Origin: Cepaea nemoralis
Lineage: Eukaryota; Mollusca; Gastropoda; Stylommatophora; Helicidae
Direction: 5' to 3'
Length of the DNA: 64,000 bases
NCBI GenBank assembly: GCA_014155875.1
Contig: JACEFZ010025803.1
Location: 38,663 to 102,662 of the forward strand
Position numbers and translations under genes: made by a program
Notes under the pieces: model-generated
What the model saw: only the letters and a program-made list of their open reading frames with translations
Told to the model about the DNA's origin: nothing
The model's database searches: none
Part shown: piece by piece, positions 1 through 11,505 of the stretch
How positions within the stretch are numbered: the first letter of the stretch is position 1
Layout: each line of letters starts with the position of its first letter

Positions 1-232
1 ATACGATAAAGACTTTGGAGATAAATGCATAAAGGCAAAATAACGTAAGTTAAACGAACAGTGCAACCCACCTGAATTCAATTCTATTAAAGAACAAAAT
101 TATGCTTAGAAAAATCAGAGATTTGACAAGCAAAAAAACTAATATTAAACATAGGATGCTTGCTACCAAAGACGGGATCTATATTCCATGGAAGCAGATG
201 ATATGACAAAGAGGTGGAATTGATCAATAAAA

Positions 233-334
233 GAGTTATAATTAATAGAAGACATTAATTTAGAAAGCCCAACTATTGTAACAGAGTTATAATTAATAGA
301 AGACATTAATTTAGAAAGCCCAACTATTGTAACA
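233..334. repeat. 51-bp perfect tandem duplication (2 units) at the 5' edge of gypsy-1
   Basis: Units 233-283 and 284-334 are identical by eye. The second unit ends inside the first bases of the 5' LTR, so the LTR's opening TGTAACAGAG occurs at both 277 and 328. The duplication therefore spans the LTR/flank junction. Positions 1-232 hold no gene I can support. Confidence 0.9.
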
Positions 335-593
335 GAGTGAGTACCATCTCTGTTAATAGGTTTGGAGAGCAGCATGATGTGCAAAGGTTAAGCACGGTTG
401 AGCATCCTATAAGAACGTAACTAAGGATGCTCAAGCCGTGACGTAGGTTTTAGAAAGGTCAGTTACAGCTGGGTCTGGAGAGGTGAACATCATATCATGT
501 AACCTGTGCAATATTCTTGGACTTATTATGTTGAATAAAACCTTTTAAAAACACCATCAGGACTTATCTTATAAACGTCCCTGTACTGTCACA
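328..593 (+). repeat. gypsy-1 5' LTR (266 bp)
   Basis: TG...CA termini. An AATAAA polyadenylation signal lies at 534-539. A perfect 11-bp inverted repeat (TTGAGCATCCT at 398-408, AGGATGCTCAA at 424-434) extends to about 15 bp with one bulge, giving a strong hairpin with a loop of about 15 nt. The differences from the 3' LTR are G/A, G/T and C/T single substitutions. Confidence 0.95.
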
Positions 594-602
594 GAACAGA
601 TT

Positions 603-617
603 TGGCGCCGCTCAACC
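603..617 (+). promoter_or_regulatory. primer binding site of gypsy-1
   Basis: TGGCGCCGCTCAACC starts 9 nt after the LTR. The leading TGG fits complementarity to a tRNA 3' CCA end. The donor tRNA cannot be named without a tRNA comparison. Confidence 0.65.
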
Positions 618-2021
618 AGGATTTTGATTTTGAACTTAGATGTCGCGGACGCAATGAGAAGTACTGAAAAACAAGATAGCACAACGGAGAACTTTCATGG
701 AACGCTTTATCTCGGCTTGCTGCGACAAGGAGGTATGAGAAAATTTTTTGAATTATTAATCAAAAGATCCAGACCAGACCACTTTTCTTGAAAGTTCCAA
801 CTTAAAATAGAATCATCATGAAGCATTTTTCTGGCTAGTTGATGGAAGGAAGCCGCCATACATATTAGAATTACTGGATGGAGCCACCATTGTAAGCTGG
901 GTGTCAAAATACTGGGCTGTTTCTCATCATAACCACCTGGAGTAACCTGATTGTCGTCACTATGCTGGAGTTTTAACCTGCCGTTATTGCAGCCGTTGAT
1001 TGACCTTGCTTGTCTGAAGGTCACTTACTCACTGGAACTGTCCAGCATTGAAGAAATTTTTCAACTCTCAAAATTAAAACAGCCGCAACTAACGTGAAAA
1101 CTACAGTTTATGGAGAATGTTATGAAGAATGCGATGTACTTGCTTTGGTCTCTTTGGACGCGGGTGGGCATAGTGGGTTGCCGTCCTGCTGAAGAAGAGC
1201 ACCTACTGTAATCGCTTCATTTCTCTTAAGCCGTTTCAAGTCGTCCAGAAGTGCCATTTTTTCCGGGTGAAGTCGTCCAGAAGTGCCCTGTTATCGGGTG
1301 AAAAGAAGCCGCAAGTCTGGTGTGCCCGACCATGGGTGAAAGTGAAAGTACTCCTCGCGCTAGAGAAGCCTGAGATGTCCGAGGATTGATGTAACTACCA
1401 GAGATTGCTTTCCGGGGATCCAAAAACCGACAGGACAACTAGAAGGTCGTCGTTTGGAGAAGTCTAAGAAATTACAGCCTCAAGTATCCTTATATGATTA
1501 TAACGAACGGTATGTTAATTTTAGGACAATTATTATAATTGTGTAATAATTTCTATTCATTGATTAGAACGACCTTATTGGAGTTGGGCAAGGACGATAG
1601 CAGGGTAATACAAGATAACACAGATGAGATAATGGGTGAAGTAAAGAGTCCAGAATTGTCCTCTTGTTGATGGAGTAGAAGAACACGAGACACTTGTTTT
1701 TATGTGAAGCCTACACTTGTTAAATATTACCCTCAGCCGATGTGTGTGGATTTACTTTCCTGTTGGACCTACGGATGATGTGTTTCACCTCTTTAATGGT
1801 AATTAATTAAGGGTTAACCAATATAAAATAACTTGCTGTTTTAGTTAAGAATTGATTACTTAATTTGAAGGCTTAATCTTTGTAAGAAGAACAGTGAACA
1901 GTTGCTTACGTCCTTGGTTTAGTTAAATGGGCCTATACAATTGTTGATATTTATTGATTAAATTATTATAATTGTGAGTGTCCTTATATGAATTGAATAG
2001 TAAATTACAGCATATTTCAGC
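618..2021 (+). other. gypsy-1 long untranslated leader
   Basis: About 1.4 kb without a convincing ORF on either strand lies between the PBS and the gag ATG. It contains a short direct repeat of 18 bp (1238-1255 and 1270-1287). A long leader of this kind may carry packaging or translation signals, but none can be identified from the sequence. Confidence 0.6.
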
Positions 2022-2996
2022 ATGGCAGAACAAGTTGCGTTAACACAGGTGTTAACTGGGGTAGGTACGGCAATAGGTAGACTCAACACAGCAATAAAAC
2101 AACAAGAAATAGGGACAGAGATTGTAAAATTTAGTGGACAGGCGAAGGACTTTAAGAAGTGGATAACTTCGATAGATAAACATGCATTCTTGGTGGCAGC
2201 AACGGATGAGGAAAAGATGAAAATTGCTTACCAGGCCACTTTAGAACCAGTTTCAGATCACATTCGAAGAAAATTAGAGGCAGGAACTGATGAGACATGG
2301 GAACAGTTCAAGGAAGATCTGGCCCGTAAGTATGATGAAATTACAGACCCCCAGCATGCGTTTTCAGTGTTAAGACAATCCAAACAAAACACTGGAGAAA
2401 GTGTACAATTATTTAGTGATAGGTTGATTAACCTAGCTGAAGAAGCATTCCTAGGACAGAACGTACGAGGGGAGGAAGTAGAACGAATGTTGGTTGTGAT
2501 TTTTGTAGATGGTATCAAGTCAGATGGACTGAAATTTAAATTAATGAGAGAAAACCCTGAGAGGTTATCACAGGCGGTAGATATAGCTGTACAAGAAGAG
2601 AATTTGAGACGAAGATTTAGACTGAGAGTAGGACGAGAAATAGGAACTAGTCGAGAAGATAGGATTGAAGAGCCCATGGAGATCGGACAAACAAGGTTCG
2701 AATGGAATAGGAGAGGAGGAATACAGACGTTACAAGGAGGTAACGAAAATACTTATGATAGAAGAAGACAAATGAGAAATCCTATAAGAGAGACGGTAGG
2801 TAACACAAATAACACAAATATAGTCTGTTGGGGTTGTGGCCAACGTGGACACATTTTTCGCTTCTGTAGTAACAGGCGTAGCCAGTCGAATACACAAAAT
2901 AGAAATGTCAATAACAGATTAAATAGGAATTTTGAAGATAGACACAGAAGTTTTACAAGTCCAAGAACGCAGGAAAACCGGCGTCCCACCTATTGA
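2022..2996 (+). CDS. gypsy-1 Gag (capsid and nucleocapsid)
   Basis: An intact 324-residue Gag, the structural protein that packages element RNA into cytoplasmic particles. Residues of about 35-200 have the helical character of a retrotransposon capsid (for example WEQFKEDLARKY and the LAEEAF region). Residues 269-282 form one CCHC zinc knuckle, CWGCGQRGHIFRFC, inside an Arg/Asn-rich basic tail. The ATG at 2022 is the first in the frame after a leader full of stops. The pol frame is -1 relative to gag and is open from 2942, giving a 55-nt overlap. A run at GAAAAC (2973-2978) is a possible slip site but not a canonical heptamer. Gag itself shows no lesion. Confidence 0.9.
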   Translation: MAEQVALTQVLTGVGTAIGRLNTAIKQQEIGTEIVKFSGQAKDFKKWITSIDKHAFLVAATDEEKMKIAYQATLEPVSDHIRRKLEAGTDETWEQFKEDLARKYDEITDPQHAFSVLRQSKQNTGESVQLFSDRLINLAEEAFLGQNVRGEEVERMLVVIFVDGIKSDGLKFKLMRENPERLSQAVDIAVQEENLRRRFRLRVGREIGTSREDRIEEPMEIGQTRFEWNRRGGIQTLQGGNENTYDRRRQMRNPIRETVGNTNNTNIVCWGCGQRGHIFRFCSNRRSQSNTQNRNVNNRLNRNFEDRHRSFTSPRTQENRRPTY

Positions 2997-4570
2997 ATAG
3001 GACCTGCAGTAGGAGGGAAGATAACAAGGTCCCAAGATTTAAAGAATATTTTAATAACAGGTATAGCAGGACGAGTAGAAAGCGCTCTCAAATGGCGGAA
3101 ATCAAACAATTTTCAGTAAATAAAAAGGACCACAGTTCATGCATAATAGAAATAGGGAAATATAGACTCCGTACATTAATTGATTCAGGAGCTCAGGTTA
3201 GTGTAATCAAAGAAAATTTTCTATACAAAATAATAAAAAATTGTAAAATATTCAGAAGTCATGATAATCTTCACTCTGTTACAGGACAAAATTTACAAGT
3301 AATTGGACAAACGATAATAAATCTCAAATTAGGAGGAATCAACGTAAGACATCTTTTTCATGTAGTGAAAAATTTAAATAGGAACATGCTTATAGGTAGG
3401 GATGTCTTACTAACAAATGGTGTAAGACTTTTCTTTGATCTGCACAAATTAAAATTCAAAGACGTGTATGTAGATTTGGAAGAAGACATGCACATATCAG
3501 CACAGGTTAGAGTTAAAACGTCCACGACGTTAAAACCACAGACGGTTAATCTGATACAGGCAAAAGTGAAAAGAAATCCGTATTATTTAGTAGGACACAC
3601 AGTTAGAATAACAGAGTTACAAAGGGAGGTGATTGATGAGCCTGGTTTAGAAGTTCCAGATGGGATAATGACATTAGATAAACTCCTAACTTTTCCAGTA
3701 ATGGTTATTAACAACACAGGCAGAGAAATTAAATTGTATAAAGGATGTGTAATAGCCAAAGTAGAACATGATACTAACAACGTACTGGAAACAGATAGGG
3801 TAGAAATGCCGAAATGTTCAGAAAACCATATGAAAAGAATCAATACCAGGAATAGACATGGAAGAAGATGGAACGTGCAAACTGATGAATTGATCCATCC
3901 ATTCAGAAGACATACAGCTCAAATATATTCAGTAGAAAAAAAAACAAGAGAACAAGAATTATTAGCACAGTTAAAAGCTCCACCAGAAAATAAGGAAATA
4001 TTAGAAAAACTTATAAAAGAGAATCAAGATGTTTTTGCAATTAACGACTTAGAATTGGGGAGGACTAAGACAGTTACTATGGAAATAGACACAGGAATTC
4101 ATCCACCAATCAGTTTAAAACCATACAGAACTCCTCTAAGGAATAGGGAAATTGTTGAAAAAGCAATAGAAGATATGCTAAAAGCGGGAATCATAACAAG
4201 ATCCAAATCAGAGTGGTCATCTCCGATTGTAATTGTGACCAAGAAGGACGGGAGTCATCTCTTCTGCTGCGACTACAGGGCTCTGAACAAGATCACCAAG
4301 AATGTAGCTTACCCATTGCCGGTGATTGATGATATCTTGGGACTACTTAATGGGTCTACCTTCTTTACCACGCTAGACGCAAGGTCAGGATTTTTGTGTA
4401 TCCCTATGTCGCCGGATGCTCAGAAGAAAAGTGCGTTCTGTACTCATGCAGGCTCTTACGAATTTTTACGAATGCCATTTGGAGTACGTACGGCGCCTTC
4501 TCATTATATGCTATTAATAAATCAAGTATTAGAGGGTATGCAAAAGGTTCGCATTAGCATATATAGATGA
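2942..4570 (+). pseudogene. gypsy-1 Pol, protease and N-terminal reverse transcriptase
   Basis: This is the first segment of pol, in the -1 frame relative to gag, and probably reached by frameshifting rather than by an ATG. The aspartic protease active site LIDSGAQVSV lies near residues 61-70 counted from 2993. The reverse transcriptase follows: CDYRALNKIT, the motif A aspartate in TTLDARSGF near residue 458, and MPFGVRTAP. The frame breaks at about 4545-4550, just before the catalytic YIDD motif C, which is encoded at 4560-4571 in the next frame. Frameshifts so close to the active site make this copy unable to produce normal Pol unless the breaks are sequencing errors. Confidence 0.9.
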
Positions 4571-5337
4571 TATTTTGATCTACACAGCAGGAGATGTACA
4601 GGACCACCTGAAGCAGTGTAAAATTAGTATTTGACAGATTAAGAATACATGATGTTAAATTGAAACTCAATAAATGTGAATTTCTAAAAACAGAAACTAA
4701 GTATCTGGGATACATTATTGATAGAGAAGGAATTAAACCAGATCAGGATAAAGTAAAAGCTATTAAAGAATTGCCTCCTCCAACCAATGTAAAAGAAGTT
4801 CGTGCTTTTATCGGTACATGTGGATACTATCGTCGTTTCATTCCAGGTTTCTCAAAAATAGCAGAGCCCATCACTAACCTGACTGGCAAATACGCTAGAT
4901 TTAAGTGGAATGATGAGTGTCAAAAAGCATTTGAGTTTTTTAAAAATACTTTAACAATAGTGCCACTATTGACACATCCAGATTTAGATAAACAGTTGAT
5001 TTTGTATACAGATGCTTCAGATAATGCAATAGGAGCATGTTTAGCACAACCATACGAAGGAGAAAGATCAGGAATACCAGGAGTTAAGAATGAAAGAGCA
5101 ATTTATTTTTTGTCACACAAACTTAGCAAATCTCAGCGTAAATGGTCGACTATAGAGAAGGAGGCCTACGCTATTCATTATGCTCTTAAGAAACTTGATT
5201 ATTATCTACATAACGCAAATTTCATCATTAGAACTGACCACATCTTTATTAGAAGCTCCAGTGCAGAACAGAAAAATACAGACATGGGCGTTGAATTTGC
5301 AGGGGTACAACGCAAGGATAGAATACGTGGCAGGTAG
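4551..5337 (+). pseudogene. gypsy-1 Pol, RT thumb/connection and RNase H
   Basis: After the catalytic YIDD (4560-4571) there is a second frameshift near 4615-4620. From 4660 a 225-codon frame carries the RT thumb (KCEFLKTETKYLGYII, then a GYYRRFI block). It continues into RNase H with all three acidic residues: D in LYTDASDNAIGA, E in IEKEAYAIHYAL and D in IIRTDH. The correct frame is lost again at about 5235-5250, where the reading moves to the integrase frame. RNase H normally degrades the RNA template during cDNA synthesis. Confidence 0.88.
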
Positions 5338-7351
5338 GGACAACACCTGTGCAGATTTATTATCCAGAATTCCGTATCCAGAGACATCAGGAGACACTGA
5401 GGATGAGGGTGAACCCGAAATAGACGACCGAAACTGGCAAATAAATATATTAGATTCTGCCATACTAAATAGAGAAGATTTTAAGAGTTTACCGTCAGAT
5501 CAAGAATCAGAACCTAGAGCAGAAGACCCACATTTAATGCAATTTAATATGAAAGAAGAACAAGAATTAGATCCGAAAGTTGTAGAAATAAAACAGAAGT
5601 TGAACGAAACGGGTGAAAACAAGTATAAAAAGAATTATTTAGTCTTACAAGATGATGATCAGTTATATTATGTGAATGAAAGAAGCGAACAGTTGAGAAA
5701 ATACATTCCAAAACATTTAGAAATTGAGATTATGAAAGCATATCATGATGAGAATGGTAATCTTGGTCATGACAAGTTAGTAAAAGCACTTAATAATAAA
5801 TATTATTGGCCGAACTTATTTAAAACTGCTTATAAATACGTTGATGCGTGTGAGAAGTGTAGATTAAGAAACATGAAAACGATCAAATGTCCTTTACAAG
5901 ATACAGACATTCCTCAGTTCCCTATGCAGAAAATCAGCTTAGATATATCAGGTCCTCACCCTAGAACACTATCAGGGAATGTATATTTACTTCATATCGT
6001 GGATAACTATAGTCTGTGGCCAGAAGTTTATGAAATTCCGGATAAAAGCGCGGATACCATTATTAATATTTTTCTGCAAGAGTACATGATAAGATTTAGT
6101 TGCCAACAGATCATACTCACAGATAATGGTAAAGAGTTTGTGAACAAAAAGTTCGAAAAGTTATTACAGGATTTAAATATAATCCACATAAAAACGTCCT
6201 ATTATAGACCTTCGTCAAATGCGAAAAACGAGAGACAACATAGGACATTGTATAGCAGAGTAGCAAAAATTGTAGAAGAACATGAAAAAGATTGGGATCT
6301 TTACTTAAGACCTGCACTGAGCGCGATACGCTCTAATCAAAATGAGGGAACAGGGTTTTCACCATTCTATTTATTATACGGAAGAGAACCTATACTCCCA
6401 ATAGACAACCTATTAAAACCTAGACGTAAATATATGGGGGAGGATTTTCAGGAAGTTATTATACAAGAAATGCACAAAGCACATGTAAGATTAAGAAACA
6501 ATATAATTAAAGCTAGAGAAAGACAAAAAAGGTATGCAAACAAAAATACACAATTACAGGAATTTAAAGTAGGAGATAGAGTTTATTGTAAGAAGCATAG
6601 GAAAAACTCCAAATTTGATGCTCATTGGATTCCAGGTTATTATATTTTAGAAAAGTTAGGTAAGGTATCATACAGTATAAAGAACCAGATCACGGGACAT
6701 GTAGCAAGGGCACACGTAGAGCACTTAAGAAGAGATAATGATGATAAGAGAAACAATAATAATAATAATTATTATTATTCAAACGACTCATACTCAGATG
6801 GACAATTCGTCAGAAGAGCTACAATACCCCCAGATATTAGAAAAGATCCGGTACAAAGTCAATTAATAACAACACCAATTTATGATGATACTTATGAACA
6901 GACAATACCGAAAACGTTAATGAAAGAAGAGAAAAATACGTATGATGGTTATTATGATAGTGTGGAATCTATGGAAGAAGAGGTAAACGCTCAATTTAAA
7001 AATACTAGACAAGCAGTGAAAAGGAAAATAGAGAGACAGAGAGAAAAAGAAGTGAAAAGACAGAGAAGAATTAGGGAACATTCATCAAGCGACGATGACA
7101 TGCCACTACTAGAAAGGTCGTTAAGAAACAATGATAGACAAATTAGGTTAGATATAGAAAGGAAAAAACTAGCGGCTGCTAGCAACAGACATACAGATGA
7201 AGAAAAAGGAATGGATGAAAATTCAGAATCTAATAGAGATAGTAGCATCGAGGAAGATATTTCTTTACGAGAGGATGAAGACATTGATGTGGGGATAGCA
7301 CTTATACAGAAAAATCTGGAGTTACTGAAGAAATGGAGACATGGTAGATAA
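5180..7351 (+). pseudogene. gypsy-1 Pol, integrase with acidic/basic C-terminal extension
   Basis: This 723-codon frame starts as the end of RNase H (YVAGRDNTCADLLSRI) and continues as integrase, which inserts the cDNA into the genome. The zinc-binding HHCC module spans residues of about 187-225 (HDENGNLGH to CEKC). The catalytic triad is D in KISLDISG (near 253), D in LTDNGKEF (near 312) and E in NAKNERQHR (near 348). I count 35 residues between the second D and the E, as expected for DD35E. A GPY/F-like module follows (GDRVYCKK, then HWIPGYY). The last 180 residues are low-complexity charged sequence with no recognised chromodomain. The domain itself is unbroken and ends at TAA 7351. Confidence 0.9.
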
Positions 7352-9006
7352 ATTGATAGAAAATGCTGCAGATAGCAGGATAAAGATTTTGTGATTTAAA
7401 GAGGAAATTGATAGTTGATGAAATACGCTAGCTTTGTATTACAGATGTTTTATAGAAACAGGCTGGCAAATGGTTTGATTAGTACTAGTAATGAGTTGTC
7501 TTGAGGAGTAGACATGACACTATATATTTTGGTATTAAGATAAGTAATAGGGATGTAAATTCGAGTGTGGTGTATTTTTGTTGTATTTTTCTATTGCCAA
7601 TTGATTTTAAGATGTGACTTGTTGAGTTTTCTTAATAGATAAATAAGTTATTGTTAGTCCGTAAAAGTGACTAACAATGGATAGGATGTGTGTCATATTA
7701 TTTTGAAATATGTTTTTCTTTGAATGGGTTGATTATCTTTATTTGATATGAGGGGAAAGAAAATGCGTTTTCAAAACTTGGGGGGTATGATATCCTGTTT
7801 TGACTTCGTTGATTCATGATTTTGGTTGAATTGTCTTGTGTATTGAATAGTATTTACCCTTGTTTAACAAATAACTTGAAAATTTTGTTCACAAGTTTTC
7901 TTTAGAATAAAAAGTAATAAGACAGGCCCTTATTTAAAACTTTCGTTCAGAAAATGGTTGACAAATGAATGAGGACTAGAAGAGAGACACATTCTCCTTA
8001 TGAGTAATAGGTTGTAGTAAATATGAATACCTTATGCTGGTAGGAACACTGCTGCATAGCGTTAATGTGTTAGGATAAGGAGCTTAATTATATAGTGGCT
8101 ATGAAGTGTTGGAAACATATGCCATACTTAAGTGACGGGGCTCCCTACACAAATAAGAGGGTTCTGGGGAGTTAAAATAGGAGCTGCATTAAGTCAGCGT
8201 GGATTAAAGGTATATGGATTGGATGCCATATTATACACGTGATTAACGTCTAAAGGGGCTGTAGATAGCAGTGCATATGGTTTGGTATAGGGTTAGATAC
8301 ATAAATGCTTGTCATGGGATCTGAGGGGGTAGAAATAGGTGCTGTGATAAACAGCGTTAATTAATTTACAAGATGTTCATAGAAAATGAACATGGTTATT
8401 GGTTTCATGATGAGACATAAGACAGGTGAAATATGCTCATGGGTGTGGATGGCAGCACATATATTGAGTATATGGAAGAAATTTTGGATCAACTTAATTT
8501 ATAACAAGCAGAGGTCTAGATTCATAGGTCATAAGATGTGTTTTTGAAAAACTTTTATTTATAAAAGTTTTTACGTTTGCAAGGGAGGTAAATGTGATTG
8601 TTTTTGACTACTCCTTTATATCTTCATAACTGGGTGCGCACCCCATCTTTTCTGTCTATCCTGTGTTGTGTGTTGGTGTTGAGAAAGAATGAGAAGTTTC
8701 ATAACGCAAAGTGTATACCAACGATTTTTATGAACCATTATATATATGAATTGAAATATCATTATGACCTATGTTTTTGTAATGAAACGAAGAAGAAGTA
8801 TAACTTCATAATATAGCGTTTGCTATATGGGACAATTATAAAAGACAAGTGGAGAATTAGTTTCGAAGGATATAGAAATAAAAGTAGTTACTTAAGATAG
8901 TTTGGGATGGCTTGGAGAAAGAATATTGGGGTTAAGGTTTTGGTGAGGGAAAGAATGGTTAGAATGAGTAGGTTAGGGGTTAAGACTTGTGAAGAAAAGT
9001 CTTTTT
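7352..9006 (+). other. gypsy-1 3' internal region, no recognised gene
   Basis: About 1.65 kb between the pol stop and the polypurine tract, the position where an envelope gene would sit in an errantivirus-like element. The longest frame (8598-8816, 72 codons) has no signal peptide and no transmembrane pattern I can defend. I see no env. Confidence 0.6.
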
Positions 9007-9020
9007 AAAGAAAGAGAGGT
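9007..9020 (+). promoter_or_regulatory. polypurine tract of gypsy-1
   Basis: AAAGAAAGAGAGGT ends two bases before the 3' LTR, the expected plus-strand priming site. Confidence 0.75.
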
Positions 9021-9021
9021 C

Positions 9022-9287
9022 TGTAACAGAGTGAGTACCATCTCTGTTAATAGGTTTGAAGAGCAGCATGATGTGCAAAGGTTAAGCACGGTTGAGCATC
9101 CTATAAGAACGTAACTAAGGATGCTCAAGCCGTGACGTAGGTTTTAGAAAGGTCAGTTACAGCTGGGTCTGGAGAGGTGAACATCATATCATGTAACCTT
9201 TGCAATATTCTTGGACTTATTATGTTGAATAAAACCTTTTAAAAATACCATCAGGACTTATCTTATAAACGTCCCTGTACTGTCACA
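9022..9287 (+). repeat. gypsy-1 3' LTR (266 bp)
   Basis: Same length and termini as the 5' LTR, with three substitutions. The poly(A) signal is at 9228-9233. The long hairpin seen in the 5' LTR is conserved at 9092-9128. Confidence 0.95.
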
Positions 9288-9292
9288 CATTC

Positions 9293-9335
9293 CTTTTGCA
9301 AATGACACGAGTTATTATTTCGTGTGGTGCAAAAG
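9293..9335. repeat. imperfect inverted repeat beside the 3' LTR
   Basis: CTTTTGCA...ACACGA pairs with TCGTGT...TGCAAAAG around a short AT-rich loop. It lies 6 bp outside gypsy-1. The function is unknown and it may be a pre-existing palindromic target. Confidence 0.55.
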
Positions 9336-9489
9336 TAGGGGAGTCCTGAAAGTCCTGTCGCAAGCAAGTTGCTGACAGTTATGCTGAACATGTTCTCTTC
9401 TGATAGACAGGATATTACACATCAAAGTTGCCTTCTATCATGAGATTGATTGCTAGCTTATACTCCTTCTTAGCATGTCACTTCTTTTC

Positions 9490-10010
9490 ACGCATTCATC
9501 TCATTCATCAGAAATCATTCTCATACTTGCATGTACGATAAGTAATTATACTTTTCTGATTTCCCAATGATAATTTTAAATGTCTAACACCATTGACATC
9601 ACAGTGAGATCTCAATCATTCCACAATCATTCATCAGACACAATCATATCTGTATGGATGACAATTAAGCATATATATATGTGCTTTACAAAGGATAAAT
9701 TCACAGATTCAACAACAATGACATTACAATGGAATCTCAATAATTCCACCATCATTCATCAGAAATTATATTTTCCTGGATGATAATTAGTCATACTGAT
9801 GTTGTTCACAAATGATACATTCACATATGTTTAACAATAATGAAATCACACATGAATCACCACAGGCATGCTCTCATAAATTACATAAATTTATGTGATA
9901 TCCCAAATCCGCATTCATTCATTATGAATCCTAAACATTCTTGCATGGCGGTTGATTAAGCATTATTATGTGGCTCACAAATATTAATTCCACATGTTCA
10001 TCATGACCTC
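9490..10010. repeat. degenerate ~125-bp tandem repeat (about 4 units)
   Basis: TCATTCATCA recurs at 9501, 9627 and 9752, with a weaker match near 9932. Each is followed by similar GGATGATAATTA and CACAAAT blocks. The array is old and diverged, with no coding potential. Confidence 0.6.
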
Positions 10011-10036
10011 TATAGAAATATATTTGGCTCCCATAT

Positions 10037-10126
10037 CCTCATGAAAATAAAACTACTTGACTTCTCATGTGTTCATGAAAAAAAAATCTACTTGACTTCT
10101 CATGTGCTCATGTAAAAAAAAATATA
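10037..10126. repeat. short tandem repeat, ~40-bp unit
   Basis: Two and a partial unit of CTACTTGACTTCTCATGTG followed by an A-run. The rest of 10127-10940 is AT-rich and holds nothing I can identify. Confidence 0.6.
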
Positions 10127-10940
10127 CTGTACTATTACACATTACACTAATTTGTCTTACCAGTGTTTGCACATTTAAAACAGTTTTCTTACCACTGCAA
10201 TAAGTATTATTAGCCTTCTAAATTTTAAGTTACTCACCAACATCTAAATCACTGCTGATTGAGTTTAACTACTCAAGAAATAAAATTTACAACCTAAGTC
10301 TAATGCTTACACATTAAATTAAGTTGTTTAACTGTGAGAAAAAGAGAACTCACTGTGGTTTATCCTAACGTACGGTTTATCCATGACTATGATAATTAAA
10401 TATAATATTTAGTTTCTACTAAATTAATTTCTTAAGGACTAATCACGTGGTTTACAACACACTAACTCATCGACTTCTTCTTGAAAAGGGATCACTGACT
10501 AACGTAATATAATATATATTATTGTGTTTATCTTCATTCTTTTTGAATGGCTCCAATACCACATGTCAACACCAAGATGTCAGGTCCTAGATTTGGTTTG
10601 GTTTCCAAATACACTGGCTGCTGGTTTGTTGGTCCTTCTTTTCTATCTCGACTTAATTTTCTATCTTGCGTTCGTAGAGATTTTGGAGGCTTACATTTTC
10701 AGCAGTCAAAGTCGGCCTTCTTCTAGTGACGACGAGTTTGTGGTACGCACAATGAGGCCTTGAACCGGTCGTTGCTATTTTTATGTTAGCTTTTCCCTTC
10801 CAAGTTTTTGGCTATCACGTCGAAAATGAGTCTGTTAGTGTAAAATTAGGATTTTAGAAGTGGGGAACAAATCAGCACTATTGCGGTGGTAATCTTGAAT
10901 GGTATTGCGGGGAATATTCACAGCGACGTTGACGGCTTGA

Positions 10941-11290
10941 AAAAAAAAAACACCACATAAAGGCAATAAATATAGAATTACGTAATTCAGGAGGTATATC
11001 TCCAGTATGATATGTTGTGTTCACCAGTCTGGTGACCTGGTCTATTCCATATTCTTCTAAGGCATTGGTAATTTCTGTTATAATATTGCCTGGACCCGAT
11101 ATCTTGTCAGTTTTCATATGGTTAAAAACATTCTGAACTTCCATCTTCAAAATTGATGGCCCTTCATTATTATTTAGAATATCATTCTGTTCCTCTCGTG
11201 TATCATCATAAAGATCTTTCACATAATCTGACCACATATGTAAAATCTCATATTTTTCTATTATCATTTTTCCATCCTTGGCTTTTAGGA
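10941..11290 (-). pseudogene. RTE/BovB-like LINE fragment R1, start of reverse transcriptase
   Basis: Minus-strand reading gives LKAKDGKMIIEKYEILH, SDYVKDLYDDTREEQ and a degenerate ILKMEVQNVFNHMKTDK block. These are the linker and N-terminal RT of the RTE/BovB-like family that recurs across this window. Family proteins copy the element RNA at a nicked target. The copy stops near 10941, before any catalytic RT motif. It was once continuous with the endonuclease part at 11506-12668 and is split by a SINE. Confidence 0.75.
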
Positions 11291-11505
11291 AACGCGTAGG
11301 AGCGGCTGGCTGAGTGGCTAGAACGCCGGACTCTCCGTGTTCGATCCCTCGGTAAGGTGTGGGATTTTTTTCTGTAGGGGGCAAAAAGAAAATCCTAACC
11401 TGCACAGTTCGCGGCGACATCACTAGCCAGGCGGCCTTAATTCCTCAGGCTCAAAGACCCCCTGCCATACACCGCAAGGTACTATATTGGCAGCAAATGA
11501 CAGTT
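11291..11505 (+). mobile_element. tRNA-derived SINE (family S5) inserted in R1
   Basis: The head has an A box, TGGCTGAGTGGCTAGA, and a B box, GTGTTCGATCCC, separated as in a tRNA. About 130 bp of unrelated body follow. RTE coding sequence resumes on both sides. The edges are approximate because no clear target duplication is visible. Confidence 0.6.

Larger units (their letters stand above)
328..9287 (+). mobile_element. Ty3/gypsy LTR retrotransposon (gypsy-1), full structure, pol frameshifted
   Basis: The 8960-bp element has two 266-bp LTRs, both beginning TGTAACAGAG and ending CTGTCACA. A primer binding site follows the left LTR and a purine-rich tract precedes the right one. Inside are gag with a CCHC knuckle, then protease, reverse transcriptase, RNase H and integrase in Ty3/gypsy order. 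No env-like ORF follows pol. By eye the LTRs differ at only three positions, implying a fairly recent insertion. No matching 4-6 bp target duplication is visible: the left flank reads ACTAT and the right flank CATTC. The local 51-bp duplication or a later rearrangement may have altered the left flank. Confidence 0.93.

Noticed and set aside
707..1438. Minus-strand frames of 105 and 70 codons in the gypsy-1 leader
   Set aside because: They lie antisense in an untranslated leader, match no family I recognise, and include a short direct repeat.
8598..8816. Possible env-like ORF after pol in gypsy-1
   Set aside because: Only 72 codons, with no signal peptide, furin-like site or transmembrane segment that would support an envelope.
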